NCBI RefSeq assembly: GCF_900112175.1
Contig: NZ_FOYT01000006.1
Span: forward strand, 180,648 to 244,647
Origin: Halogeometricum rufum
GTDB lineage: Archaea > Halobacteriota > Halobacteria > Halobacteriales > Haloferacaceae
Direction: 5' to 3'
Length of the DNA stretch: 64,000 bases
Part shown: in pieces, positions 51,616 to 61,522 of the stretch
Layout: the number at the start of each line of letters is the position of its first letter
How positions within the stretch are numbered: the first letter of the stretch is position 1
Translations under genes and position numbers: made by a program
Notes under the pieces: generated by a model
What the model saw: only the letters and a program-made list of their open reading frames with translations
The model's database searches: none
Told to the model about the DNA's origin: nothing

Positions 51616-54600
51616 TCAGTCTCGACGGAGCAGGAGCAACGCGGCCGCGGCGACTGCGACGACTGCGGTGACGGGCGAGAACCCCGGCACGCCCGTCCCC
51701 GTGACGGCCGGCGTCGCCCGCCGGTCGCCCGACTCGTTCGACTGGGTCGTCGCCGTCCGTCCGGCACTCGCCGTCGTCCGCTCGGCATCCGTCGCCGTCA
51801 GTTCGACTCTCGTCGCCGTCTCTGACTCACGCTCGGCCGCCGCCCGTTCGGGTCGCGGCGTCGGCGTCGCCGCCGGCGTGTTCGTGGCCGTCACCGTCGC
51901 CGTGACCGTCGGTGTCGTCGTCGTGTGAGTGACGGTCGGCGTGGCCGTCAGCGTCGGCGTCGGCGTCGGTTCGGGCGTCGACGGGGCGGGCGGCGGTGGC
52001 GGTGCCCCGGACGACCCCGACCCAGACGAGTCGTCGTCCTCCGGCGTGGGGGTGGCCGTCGGTGTCGACGTGGGCGTCGGCGACGGGGTGGGCGTCGGCG
52101 TCGTCGGTACCGTCGCCGTCCCGTCGAGTGCCACGTCGAGGACGCCGAGTTCGGCCGTCGTCACCGAGAGCGTCGCCGCGTGGTCCCCGCTGGCGTTCGG
52201 CGCGTACGACACCGTCACGTCGAGCGTCGTCCCCGGCGTCACGGTCACGTTCTTCGGCGGGTTCGCGAGGCCGAACTGGTCGGCGTCCGGCCCGACGATA
52301 TCGGCGTCGAGGACGGTCAGATTCGCCCGGCCGACGTTCGACACGGCGGCGTTCCCCGTCGCCGTCGCGTCCACCTCGGCCGACAGCGAGAGGTTCGTGC
52401 GGTTCGCCGCCGGTTCGCCGACGGCGTAGACGCCGTAGGTGCCGTTCTCGTTCGCCTCGACGGTGACCGCGTTCGCGTCCGTGTCGACGCTCGCGTTCGT
52501 CTCGGTCCAGTCGCCGCCGGCGTTCGTCCAGACGGCGACGGTGGACTCGTTCGCGTGCGACTCGTCGTATCGCAGCGTCACCGTCGCGTTCGTTGCGTTC
52601 GTCGTCGCGTTCCCGACGCTGACGTTCGCCGTTCGGTTCGCGCGCGCGAACGTCAGGTTCGGCGCGGCCGAGAGGCGACTCCGGTTCGGCGGCGCGTCCG
52701 CCGAGTCGAGGGCGACGCTGAGGTTCTCCCCCTGCAGGTCGAACGACGGCGCGTCGTCGGGCGAGACGTTCGTCAGCGTCACGTTCGACACGTTCGACGC
52801 GCGCAGGGCCGTCGTCGTCTCCGCCGAGACGTTCGTCAGTTCGAGCGTGGTCAGGTTCGACGCCTCGACGCCGACCGGTCGGTCTCGGACGGTCAGGTCG
52901 CGCACGGTGAGAGTCGTCGCGTTCGCCGTCGTGGTGAGGACGGCGCCGCCCTCGGCGGCGGCGAACGCCCTCCCGTCGCCGTCGAGGGTCACGTTCGCGG
53001 CGTCGACGACGAGTGAGTCGGGCGTCGCGCTCCCGCCGGTGTCGAGTCGGTAGTCGCCGTCGTACCGCAGGCGTCCGTCCGGCGGCAGGTCGTACGCCCC
53101 GAGTCGCGCGAGCGCGTTCGACGCGTCCACCTCGCCGTACCCCGTCTGCGCGTTCGGGACGGTTCCGACGGGGCGTGCGCTCCGCGTCAGGTTCGTCTTC
53201 AGTTCGGCCGGCGAGAGCCGGCGGTTGGCGTCCAGCATCGTCGCGAGGACGCCCGCGGCGTGGGGTGCGGCGGCCGACGTGCCGTAGAACCCGTTCGCGT
53301 AGACGCTGGAGGTGACGCCGTCGGCGGCCACCACGTCGGGCTTGCGTCGGCCGTCGATGGTCGGCCCGCGCGAGGAGAACGACTCCAGACGCCCCGTCGC
53401 GTGGTCGTACGCGCCGACGCTGACCGCGCGGCGGTTCGTCGCCGCCAGCGTGAGACTGCGCGCGTCCGTCCACTCGTCGGTGAACTCGGCACCGTCGTTC
53501 AGGAACACGTCGAAGTCGGCCGTCCCGTCGGCGCTCACCCGCTCTATCGTCAGGTACGCGGTGGAGATGCCGTAGTCGTCGAGGTACTCGGTGAACGCCT
53601 CGGTCGGGTTTTGCGCACCGACTTGATAGTCGTCGGCGCAGCGGAGGGCAGTCGCGTTCTCCACGTCCGCGTCGGCGTACAGGCAGAGCTTGTAATCTTG
53701 GTCGGTGCCGGGCCAGTCGTTCCACTGCGCCCACACCGTGACCCGGTCGTTCGCGTCGATGGCGAGCGACTCCGTGGACCCGTTCACGTTCAGGTAGCCG
53801 TCGCCGTCGGGGTCCGACCACGTCCCGTTCCAGTGGTGTCCGCCCGCGGAGTTCCCGGCGGAGACGACCCACGACGTGCCGTTCGCGACGCTGTCGCCGA
53901 TGGCGTCGTCCATCTCCGAGGTGCCGTCCAGCGGACCGACGTTGTACCACCCGAGCGACATCGACACCACGTCCGTCGAGGTGTTCGATTCGAGCCAGTC
54001 GACGGCCCGGTAGAAGTCGAACAGCGAGTCGACGCGCACCAGTACGAGCGAGGCGTTCGGCGCCGTCTCGGCGACGAGTTCGGCCGTCGCCGTCCCGTGA
54101 CCGCCGGTGCCGTCGACGCCGGCACCGGTGTAGTCTCTCGTCTTCGCCACGCGCCCCTTCAGCGCGGGGTGGTCCAGGTCGAACTGGTCGACGTCTATCA
54201 CGGCGACGGTGACGTTCGCGCCGCCGTACCCGCGCGCGTGGAGCGACTCCAACTCGGCCGTCTGGAGCGCTTCCGTCGTCCCGTCGGACCCGGCGAACGA
54301 GACGGGTCGGACCGGAGCGCGGACGAACGACACGGCCGACTCGTTCGCCAGCGCCAGTATCTCCTCGCGCGTCGCCGTCGCCTCGACGTACCGGCCGTGC
54401 GCCGCGGTTCGCGCGTCGCGGCCGAGGACGCGGGCGACTGCGGCCCGCCCGGCGGCGACGTTCGCGGCGTCGAGTTCGACGACGACGGACCGCCCGGCGG
54501 GGCCGTCGCTCGACCGGACCGACAGCGTTCCGGCGCGACGGACCGTCGCCGTTCGGTCCGTCTCGCCGTCGTCCGAGAGCAGTTCCGCGCCGACCTTCGC

Positions 54601-54924
54601 CCGCGTCGCGTTCGGGACGGCCGCGGGGCGGCGGTCGGACGGCGTCGTCGTGGCGGAGTCGGCCGTCGGTCGTGGCGTGGTCGTCTCCTGCAGTATGGTA
54701 GTACGCGTGCGCGTTGGAGAGGGCGTCGCCGTGCGCGCCGTCACCGTCCGTGTGGCCGTCTCCGCCTGTGTGGGTGCCACCGTCGTCGCCGACTGCGTCG
54801 CCCGGCCGCCGGCTGCCCCACTCTCGGCGGGCGTCCCGCCGAACGCCGCGACGACGGGCGGGGCGACGCCAGCGAGGACGACGGCGACGGCGACGACTGC
54901 GACGAACGCGGTCCGAGAGCGCAT
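51616..54924 (-). CDS. Secreted subtilisin-like serine protease, PGF-CTERM anchored
   Basis: 1102 residues. Signal peptide (~1-27, ending VVAAFGG), Thr/Pro-rich linker, prodomain-like region (~120-215), then an S8 catalytic domain with Asp244 (VAVIDVDQFD), His276 (GGHGTA), oxyanion Asn358 (SAGNS) and Ser550 (YGTSAAAPHAAG). A ~170-residue insertion lies between Asn358 and Ser550. C-terminal beta-sheet/CARDB-like regions with many N-sequons, a Thr/Pro stalk and PGFSPVTAV plus hydrophobic helix and RRD form a PGF-CTERM anchor. It would cleave proteins outside the cell. ATG 54924 is chosen because it immediately precedes the signal peptide; the long upstream frame is a shadow. Coupled to the 54924-55427 lipoprotein. 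Confidence 0.88.
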   Translation of the reverse strand: MRSRTAFVAVVAVAVVLAGVAPPVVAAFGGTPAESGAAGGRATQSATTVAPTQAETATRTVTARTATPSPTRTRTTILQETTTPRPTADSATTTPSDRRPAAVPNATRAKVGAELLSDDGETDRTATVRRAGTLSVRSSDGPAGRSVVVELDAANVAAGRAAVARVLGRDARTAAHGRYVEATATREEILALANESAVSFVRAPVRPVSFAGSDGTTEALQTAELESLHARGYGGANVTVAVIDVDQFDLDHPALKGRVAKTRDYTGAGVDGTGGHGTATAELVAETAPNASLVLVRVDSLFDFYRAVDWLESNTSTDVVSMSLGWYNVGPLDGTSEMDDAIGDSVANGTSWVVSAGNSAGGHHWNGTWSDPDGDGYLNVNGSTESLAIDANDRVTVWAQWNDWPGTDQDYKLCLYADADVENATALRCADDYQVGAQNPTEAFTEYLDDYGISTAYLTIERVSADGTADFDVFLNDGAEFTDEWTDARSLTLAATNRRAVSVGAYDHATGRLESFSSRGPTIDGRRKPDVVAADGVTSSVYANGFYGTSAAAPHAAGVLATMLDANRRLSPAELKTNLTRSARPVGTVPNAQTGYGEVDASNALARLGAYDLPPDGRLRYDGDYRLDTGGSATPDSLVVDAANVTLDGDGRAFAAAEGGAVLTTTANATTLTVRDLTVRDRPVGVEASNLTTLELTNVSAETTTALRASNVSNVTLTNVSPDDAPSFDLQGENLSVALDSADAPPNRSRLSAAPNLTFARANRTANVSVGNATTNATNATVTLRYDESHANESTVAVWTNAGGDWTETNASVDTDANAVTVEANENGTYGVYAVGEPAANRTNLSLSAEVDATATGNAAVSNVGRANLTVLDADIVGPDADQFGLANPPKNVTVTPGTTLDVTVSYAPNASGDHAATLSVTTAELGVLDVALDGTATVPTTPTPTPSPTPTSTPTATPTPEDDDSSGSGSSGAPPPPPAPSTPEPTPTPTLTATPTVTHTTTTPTVTATVTATNTPAATPTPRPERAAAERESETATRVELTATDAERTTASAGRTATTQSNESGDRRATPAVTGTGVPGFSPVTAVVAVAAAALLLLRRD

Positions 54925-55427
54925 CAGGTCCCCCCGCGACCGAGGGCCGCGGACGGGTCGTGCTTCACCGGCGTCTGCGGCGGCCGGACGGACGCCACGC
55001 CGTCGGCCGTCGCCAGCGCAGGCAACGCCTCGACGGCGACGCGTCCTTCCACGAGCGACCCGTGGCGCGCCGTCGCGTCGAACGGCGGCGACGACGGTGG
55101 GTCGGCCCCGCCTCGGAGTTCGACGACGACGAGGACGCGCCCCTCGTCGTACGTCAACCCCTCGCGGTCGGCGTACGCCGACCGGTCGTCCGCCTCGACC
55201 AACCCGACGAGCGTGTCGTCGAGTCGCTCTCGCGCGTCGGCATCCACCGTGACCGGCCGCCGTTCGGCCGACGGCGTCGCTGTCCCCGTTCCCGTCCCAT
55301 CCCGCTCCCCCGTCCCCGACGAACCGGCCTCCGCCGTCGGGTGCCCCCCGAGACACCCCGACAGGCCCGCGACGCGGACCGAGACGAGACCGGCGACGAA
55401 TCGACGTCGGGTCGAATCGTCGAACAC
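54924..55427 (-). CDS. Prodomain-like lipoprotein coupled to the subtilase
   Basis: 167 residues. STRRRFVAGLVSVRVAGLSGC is a Tat-like signal ending in a lipobox (LSGC), so the protein is exported and lipid-anchored. The last ~80 residues (EGRVLVVVELRGG..., EGRVAVEALPALATADGVASVRPP) look like a subtilisin propeptide/I9-type domain: a VxVEL strand, an EGRV segment and an ALPALA..GVASVRPP end, very like the prodomain region of the neighbouring protease. Its stop overlaps the protease start by one base (TGATG). A free prodomain could serve as an intramolecular-type inhibitor or chaperone for the protease; inference. GTG 55427 is 27 nt from a GATATTC box. Confidence 0.65.
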   Translation of the reverse strand: MFDDSTRRRFVAGLVSVRVAGLSGCLGGHPTAEAGSSGTGERDGTGTGTATPSAERRPVTVDADARERLDDTLVGLVEADDRSAYADREGLTYDEGRVLVVVELRGGADPPSSPPFDATARHGSLVEGRVAVEALPALATADGVASVRPPQTPVKHDPSAALGRGGT

Positions 55428-55548
55428 GACCGCCGGTTTCTATCGAGGGAGAATATCTCTTTTGGGTGACTATCTGAACGGAGATACTGAATCGAACTGT
55501 GATACGACGGACGAGCCAGTTATCGTCCGCGGGCACTAAACCGAGAGA

Positions 55549-57309
55549 ATGAACGCCGCACGTCTCTTGGCCCTCGTCGTGGCCGTCTCGCTTCTCGTCC
55601 CGGTCGGCGCCGTCGGCGGCGTTCCCGCGGTTCGTCTCACCGTCTCCGACGCCGTCGTCGCCCCGGCCACGCCCGTCGTGGGCGAACAGGTCACGGTGAC
55701 GGTCACCGTCGCCAACTCCGTCGGGAGCGAGTCCGCCGTCAGCGTCGACCAACTCCGACTGACCGACGGCGACCGGGAAGTCGCCCGCGCGACGCGCGTC
55801 GGGGCGCTTTCGCCGGGCGACGCCGTGACCGTCCCCCTCGCCGCGTCGTTCGCCGAGGCGGGACCGCGGGTGCTCACGCTCTCGGTCGTCGGTACCGACG
55901 CGAACGACCGGACCGTGCGCGTGGACCGCCCCGTACCCGTGGTCGTCGAGTCCGCCCCGCCACTCGTCGAACTCGCCGTCGCCGAGGCGGCCGTCGAGAG
56001 CGAGTCGCGCCTCGCCGTCTCCCTGTCGAACCCGACGACCGCGCCGATGCGAAACCTCGTCGTCGCGGTCAACGAGTCGCTCGGGCAGGCCGTCGAGAGT
56101 CGGCGGACGCTCCCGACCCTCGCGGCCGGCGAGACGGCGACGCTGAACCTCTCGGTCGTCCCCGACGAACCGGGCGTCCGGACCGCGAGCGTGGACGTGA
56201 CCTACACCACCGCTTCCGGCGTCGCCCGGACGACGACGTTCGCCCGGTCCGTCGCCGTCGACCCGTTCGTCGACGACGTGGGTCTGGCCGTCGTCCCCGT
56301 CCGACCCGACGAGGCGGCCGACGACGCGACCGGCGGACTGGGCGGCCTCCTCGGCGGACTGGGCGGCGTCGCCGGCGTCGGCGGCGGCGGCGCGGTCACC
56401 ACCGGCGGCGACGGCGCCGCGGACGACCCGCTCCCGATCCGCTACGAGGTGACGGCGACCAACTTCGGCACCGTGCCCGTCGACAGCCTCGTCCTCGCGC
56501 CGACGACCGAGAACGAGACGCTCCCCAGAGTTCGCCTCCCCGAGTCGCTCGCGCCCGGCGAGTCGGCGACGGCGACGCTCGACCTCTCGGCCGTCCGCGC
56601 GCCCGCCACCGTGACGTTGGACGCGACGTACCGCGCGGGGGTCCGGGCGGGCGAGACGAACGCGACGTTCCGACACACGCCCGCCGTCGCAGACGTGCGA
56701 CTCACCGACCTCGACGTGCTCCGAGACGGGGACGCCGAGGGTCGCGTGACCGTCTCGGGCAACGTGGCGAACCTCGGCGACGCCGACCTCACGGGCGTCG
56801 TCGTCGCCGGCGTCGCCACCGACGACGTGCGTCCGGTCTACCCGCACCGCGACTACTTCGTCGGGTCGCTCGGCGGGAGCGACTTCGCGCCGTTCGAACT
56901 CACCGCCGCGGTCAACGAGTCCGCGGCCGCGGTTCCGGTGCGAGTGACGTACCGCGTCGACGGCGAACGCGTCGAACGCACCGTTCGCGTCCCGCTCTCG
57001 GACGACGACGCCGAAGCGAACGGACCGCTCGCCGCGTCGTTCGGCGGCGGGCCGGTCGGAGACGGGGCGGTCGGTGCCGTCGCGGGCGGCACCGGCGGTG
57101 CCCTGTTCGCACTCGTCGCGGGCGTCCTCGCGGTCGGTCTCCTCGGGGCCGGTGCCCTCCGCAGGGGACCGGTTCGGGGATGGATACAGCGTCGCCGCGG
57201 GAGCGGCGATTCGGGGTCGTCCCGACGCGACGACGCCGAGGCAAGTCGGCGTGACGACGCGGTGACGACTCGACCCGACGCGTTCGGACCGGGGCGGAGC
57301 GAGCCGTGA
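55549..57309 (+). CDS. Exported CARDB-like protein with C-terminal membrane helix
   Basis: 586 residues. Signal peptide MNAARLLALVVAVSLLVPVGA; several CARDB/Ig-like repeats (VTVTVANSVGSESAVSVDQL, LAVSLSNPTTAPMRNLVV, YEVTATNFGTVPVDSLVL, VSGNVANLGDADLTGVVV); a Gly-rich turn (LGGLLGGLGGVAGVGGGG); then a membrane helix (LFALVAGVLAVGLLGAGAL) and a basic, Arg/Asp-rich cytoplasmic tail. The stop overlaps the permease GTG start (GTGA), so the two are coupled. It may be the extracytoplasmic partner of the MacB/FtsX permease, analogous to adhesion or substrate-capture proteins coupled to such permeases; inference. Confidence 0.75.
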   Translation: MNAARLLALVVAVSLLVPVGAVGGVPAVRLTVSDAVVAPATPVVGEQVTVTVTVANSVGSESAVSVDQLRLTDGDREVARATRVGALSPGDAVTVPLAASFAEAGPRVLTLSVVGTDANDRTVRVDRPVPVVVESAPPLVELAVAEAAVESESRLAVSLSNPTTAPMRNLVVAVNESLGQAVESRRTLPTLAAGETATLNLSVVPDEPGVRTASVDVTYTTASGVARTTTFARSVAVDPFVDDVGLAVVPVRPDEAADDATGGLGGLLGGLGGVAGVGGGGAVTTGGDGAADDPLPIRYEVTATNFGTVPVDSLVLAPTTENETLPRVRLPESLAPGESATATLDLSAVRAPATVTLDATYRAGVRAGETNATFRHTPAVADVRLTDLDVLRDGDAEGRVTVSGNVANLGDADLTGVVVAGVATDDVRPVYPHRDYFVGSLGGSDFAPFELTAAVNESAAAVPVRVTYRVDGERVERTVRVPLSDDDAEANGPLAASFGGGPVGDGAVGAVAGGTGGALFALVAGVLAVGLLGAGALRRGPVRGWIQRRRGSGDSGSSRRDDAEASRRDDAVTTRPDAFGPGRSEP

Positions 57310-58457
57310 GTTCGCGGTACGTCTCCGCACTTCGACTCCCGACGGTTCGGCTCGCCCGGAGGAACCTCTCGCGTAACCGGATTCGGACGGGGCTGGCCGC
57401 CCTCGGCATCGTCATCGGCGTCTTCGCCATCGCCGCCCTCGGCATCCTCGGGAGCGTACTCGAACTCACCGCCGCCGACTCTATCGGCTCGCTCGGAAAT
57501 CAGGTCATCGTGACGCCGAACGCCGACGCGGGCGTCCAGTCGCTCACCGACCGCGACGTGCAGGCGATTCGGCGCGCCGCCGCCGGCGCGGAGGTGATAC
57601 CCATCGTCTCCGGCGGCGCCCTCGCGGCCAACGGCGACCGGCAGACGTTCGCCACGCTGTACGGCCTCGACGACCCGAACGCCCTCTTCGAACCGGGCGA
57701 GGGCGAACTGCCGGTCCGTCACCGCCGCGGCGCCATCGTCGGCGCGGACGTGGCCGCGGAACTCGGTCTCTCCGTCGGTCGGTCGGTCGCGATAGAGGGT
57801 CGCGAGTATCGCGTCGTCGCCGTCCTCGCGGAGACGGAGGGCATCTCGCTGGTGCAGGCCGACGGCGCGATTCTCCTCCCGCGGGACGCGTTCGTCCAGC
57901 GAGACTACTCGCAGGTCATCGTCCGCGCCGACACCGGCCCGGCGGCGACGCGCGCGGCCGACGCCGTCCGCGAGACGCTCAACGTCCGCGACGACCGCGT
58001 CTCCGTCTTCGAACTCTCGGCGGTCACCTCGCAGGTGAACCGCTTCTTCGACCTCCTGAACGCCTTCCTCCTCGGCATCGGTGCCATCTCGCTCGTCGTC
58101 GCGGGGGTCGCCATCCTGAACGTGATGCTGATGAGCGTGAACGAACGCCGCGAGGAGATCGGCGTCCTCCGCGCCGTCGGCGTCCAGCGAATCGACGTCC
58201 TCCGGACGATTCTGGTCGAGGCGGGACTGCTCGGCGTCGCCGGCGGACTGGCCGGCGTCGGCCTCGCCGTGGTCGGCACGGCGGCCCTCTACGTCGCCAT
58301 CCCGGAGGTCACGCTCTCGGTCGTCCTCGCGGCCCGGAACGGTGGCTTCCTCCTCCTCGCGTTCGGCTTCGGCGTCGCCGTCAGTCTCCTCAGCGGCCTG
58401 TACCCGGCGTGGCGCGCCGCGAGTCGCCCGCCGGTAGACGCGCTCAGACGGACCTAA
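57306..58457 (+). CDS. MacB/FtsX-family ABC transporter permease
   Basis: 383 residues. An N-terminal membrane helix (RTGLAALGIVIGVFAIAALGI), a large extracytoplasmic MacB periplasmic-core-like domain (~55-235), and three C-terminal helices with the FtsX motifs NVMLMSVNERREEIGVLRAVG. It lacks an ATP-binding subunit in the neighbourhood; the required ATPase must be encoded elsewhere. GTG 57306 overlaps the preceding stop by four bases and decides the start. Likely role: mechanotransmission or export of lipids/lipoproteins, as in related transporters. Confidence 0.85.
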   Translation: MSSRYVSALRLPTVRLARRNLSRNRIRTGLAALGIVIGVFAIAALGILGSVLELTAADSIGSLGNQVIVTPNADAGVQSLTDRDVQAIRRAAAGAEVIPIVSGGALAANGDRQTFATLYGLDDPNALFEPGEGELPVRHRRGAIVGADVAAELGLSVGRSVAIEGREYRVVAVLAETEGISLVQADGAILLPRDAFVQRDYSQVIVRADTGPAATRAADAVRETLNVRDDRVSVFELSAVTSQVNRFFDLLNAFLLGIGAISLVVAGVAILNVMLMSVNERREEIGVLRAVGVQRIDVLRTILVEAGLLGVAGGLAGVGLAVVGTAALYVAIPEVTLSVVLAARNGGFLLLAFGFGVAVSLLSGLYPAWRAASRPPVDALRRT

Positions 58458-58630
58458 AGACTCCCCTACCGCCGACTAACCGGTGAGTAACTAACACTCC
58501 GTAGGCCGTGGTGGTAACCGCTCCTCGGATTTCAGTCCCGTTCTCGGTCTGCCAGGAGCGAACATGGGTTGGTGGTCGGCGGTTCCCACCCCGCCGGACC
58601 ACTCTCTGAACGTTCGACTCTCAGCGGCGG

Positions 58631-61456
58631 CTATCGCGCCGACGGTTCGTCGCCCTCGGTCCGCACCTCGAAGCGCGCGCCCCCGGACCCGCTCTCCGTG
58701 ACGCGCACCGCCCACCCGTGGGCGCGGGCGATGGTCCGGACGATACCGAGGCCGAGTCCGGTCCCCTCGGGATTCGTCGAGACGCCGGGTTCGAACACCT
58801 CGCCTCGGTCGGCCTCGGGGATGCCGCACCCGTCGTCGTCGACGAAGAAGCCGTCTCCGCCGTCCAGTCGGCCGACGCGGACCGTAATCGCGTGGGACTC
58901 GGTGTCGGCTCCGAACTCCGTCCGGTCGTTCGTGGAGCCATGCTCCACGCTGTCTCCGGGAGCGGAGCGACCGGAGGCACGTCGAGCGCCGTGCTCGACC
59001 GAGTTCCGAAACAGGTTCTCGAACAGTTGCTTGACCCGACCCTCGTGGGCTTCGACCGTCCCGAGGTCGTCGTCGACCACGAGTTCGGCGCCGGGGTCGC
59101 CGGCCGTCGCCGTCTCCCACGACTCGCGTACGACGCTCGCGAGGAGGACCGTCTCCAGTTCCTCGACTGGCTGACCGTGCCGAGCGAGGTTCAGCATGTC
59201 CTCGACGATGCGACGCATCCGCTCGTGGGCGTTCTCGATTCGTTCGATTCGGGCCGCGACCGACTCGTCGTCGCCCGCCTCGTGGCTCGCTCGCAGCATC
59301 TCCAGTTGCCCCGACGCGAGGTTCAGCGGGTTCCGCAGGTCGTGACTGACGACGCTCGCCACCTGTTCGAGTTGTTCGTTCTGGTGTTCGAGTTCGCGCT
59401 CGTGTCGTCGAAGCAGTTGCTCGCGTTCGACCCGTTCGAGCGCCGCTCTGGCGTTCGAGGCGAGTATCTTCGCCAGCGAGACGCGCGAGTCGTTCAGCTT
59501 CCCGCGCTCTCGCGACCCGGCCATCAACACGCCGTAGTCGCCGATGGGAAGGATGACCTCGCTCTGCACCTCCGTCTCGGGGTTCATCACGTCGGGGTCG
59601 TCGACGACGTCCTCGAACACCTCCCCCTCGCCGCTCTCGAACACCCGCCACGCGATGCCGTTCTCGCGGGGGATATCGGAGATGTCGACGGCGCTCGCCG
59701 CCTCCTCGGACAGCGCGTGCGCGACCAGCGCGTCGCGCTCCTCGTCGTAGAAGGCGACGCCGTTCATCGGGTAGTCGAGGATGTTCTCCGCCGCGTCGCT
59801 GACGATTTCGGCCACGTCGTCGTACGTCGTCGCCGTCGTCAGTTCACGGCTCGCGCTGTGAAGCGCGCTCAACCGCCGTTGATACCGCGTTCGCTCGGTC
59901 ACGTCCGTCGCGATGGCGACAACTCCCTCCGGTTCACCCGTCGCCTCCCGCCCGTCGTCCGTCTCGCGTCCCGACGAGCGCACGTCCCGAAGCGGCGAGA
60001 GGCCGACTTCCACGTACTCGATGTCTCCCGCGAGGAACACCTCGAGTTCGATTCGCTCGTGCTCTACCTCGCCGCTCAGCACGCGTTCGACGCCCGCCTC
60101 CAGCGCTTCGAGGCCGTCTTCGCTCACCAGACCGAGTTCCTCGATGACCGAGAGGTCCTCGCCGACTATCTGCTCGGCCGAAACTCCGACCTGCCACTCG
60201 ACGACGTGGTTCACGAACTCGACTCGACCGTCCGTTCCGATGACGTACGCCCCCTGCTGGATGTTCCGGACGACGTTCTCGTACCGCTGTAACTGCTCTT
60301 CGCGCTCTCTGCGTTCGGTCACGTCGCGGGAGTTGACGACGACGCCGTCGATGCTCTCCACCGGGTCCGCGCGGGCGACGGCCTCCAGCCAGACCCACGA
60401 CCCGTCGTCGTGTCGAACCCGGAACTGCATCGTCTCGACGGCGTCGGACGGCGACTCGTACAGGCGATCCAGCAGTCGTTCGACCCGCTCTCTATCGTCG
60501 GCGTGGACGAACGACTGCACGGTGGTTCCCACGGCGTCCTCCGGGGCGGTCCCGAGGATTCGCTCGCTGGACGGGCTCTGATACTGGACCACGCCGTCCC
60601 GGTCGACGATGGTCACGAGGTCCGAGGAGCGCTCGATGAGCGCCTGGAACCGCTCCTCGACGCGTTCCTCGTCGCTCATCTCGCGGACGGAACCGAGGAC
60701 GGCGCGCTCGCCTTCGTACCGTATCAGTTGCACGCTGAACTTGCAGCGCTTCGCCGACCCGTCTTTGGTGACGATTCGCGCCGTGTAGCGCGACGGCGTG
60801 TTCGACTCTCCCCGCGCCCGTTCGGCCGCGATGTCGCGGACGCGCTCTCTGTCGTCGGGGTGGACGAGGCTCCAGATGGTCTTCTCCATCAGTTCGTCCT
60901 CGTCGTAGCCCGTCAGTTCGCACGCGCGGTGGTTGACGAATCGGAACCGGTCGCCCTGATAGACGTAGATGGCGTCGTGACTCCGCTCGACGACGGTGCG
61001 GTACAACTGCTCGCTCTCCCGGAGTCGCCGCTCCGTCCGGTAGTGTTCGACGGCGTTCTGGACCCGGTTCGCGAGGAGGTCGAACTGCTCGGAGCGCACC
61101 CCCTTCTGGATGTAGTCGGTGACGCCCGCGGAGATGGCCTCGCTCGCCACCTCTTCGCTCCCGCGACTCGTGAAGAGGACGAACGGGAGCCGTTCGTCCA
61201 CCGCGCGGACCGACTTCAGGAGGTCGAGTCCGGTCGTCGTCCCCATCTCGTGGTCGCTGACGACGCAGTCGATGCACGCCGTCCCCGCGTCGCGGCTTCC
61301 GTCGCTCGACCCCGAGTCCGTGAGACGGTCGAGAGCCGCCTCGGGGTCCGTCTCGACGTCGACCTCGAAGCCGTCTCGCTGTTCGAGATACGTCGCCGTC
61401 AACTCGGCGAACGCGGAGTCGTCGTCGACGTGCAGTACGCGGACCGGCTCGGTCAT
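58631..61456 (-). CDS. Receiver-PAS-GAF sensor histidine kinase
   Basis: 941 residues. Receiver domain (1-125) with acceptor Asp68 (VVSDHEM), three PAS domains (~150-265, 275-395, 405-520), a GAF domain (~535-690), then HisKA with His705 (VVSHDLRNPLN) and an ATPase domain: N-box FENLFRNSVEHG, G1 DDGCGIP, G2 GTGLGLG. A Ser/Gly-rich insertion with a second SVEHG after the N-box lengthens the ATP-lid region. It senses redox, light or small ligands and phosphorylates a response regulator, none of which is adjacent. ATG 61456 follows a TAAGTATGAG box by about 27 nt (leaderless); the frame to 61495 is not needed. Confidence 0.9.
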   Translation of the reverse strand: MTEPVRVLHVDDDSAFAELTATYLEQRDGFEVDVETDPEAALDRLTDSGSSDGSRDAGTACIDCVVSDHEMGTTTGLDLLKSVRAVDERLPFVLFTSRGSEEVASEAISAGVTDYIQKGVRSEQFDLLANRVQNAVEHYRTERRLRESEQLYRTVVERSHDAIYVYQGDRFRFVNHRACELTGYDEDELMEKTIWSLVHPDDRERVRDIAAERARGESNTPSRYTARIVTKDGSAKRCKFSVQLIRYEGERAVLGSVREMSDEERVEERFQALIERSSDLVTIVDRDGVVQYQSPSSERILGTAPEDAVGTTVQSFVHADDRERVERLLDRLYESPSDAVETMQFRVRHDDGSWVWLEAVARADPVESIDGVVVNSRDVTERREREEQLQRYENVVRNIQQGAYVIGTDGRVEFVNHVVEWQVGVSAEQIVGEDLSVIEELGLVSEDGLEALEAGVERVLSGEVEHERIELEVFLAGDIEYVEVGLSPLRDVRSSGRETDDGREATGEPEGVVAIATDVTERTRYQRRLSALHSASRELTTATTYDDVAEIVSDAAENILDYPMNGVAFYDEERDALVAHALSEEAASAVDISDIPRENGIAWRVFESGEGEVFEDVVDDPDVMNPETEVQSEVILPIGDYGVLMAGSRERGKLNDSRVSLAKILASNARAALERVEREQLLRRHERELEHQNEQLEQVASVVSHDLRNPLNLASGQLEMLRASHEAGDDESVAARIERIENAHERMRRIVEDMLNLARHGQPVEELETVLLASVVRESWETATAGDPGAELVVDDDLGTVEAHEGRVKQLFENLFRNSVEHGARRASGRSAPGDSVEHGSTNDRTEFGADTESHAITVRVGRLDGGDGFFVDDDGCGIPEADRGEVFEPGVSTNPEGTGLGLGIVRTIARAHGWAVRVTESGSGGARFEVRTEGDEPSAR

Positions 61457-61522
61457 TAATGACGGTTGACGATTCTCATACTTATCAGTTCGCAAGAGAT
61501 TACCGCTTGCCTCGTTCTCGGG

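Noticed and set aside
54925..57330. N-terminal extension of the subtilase frame up to 57330
   Set aside because: It runs antisense to the CARDB gene and through the lipoprotein region; signal peptide begins at 54924.
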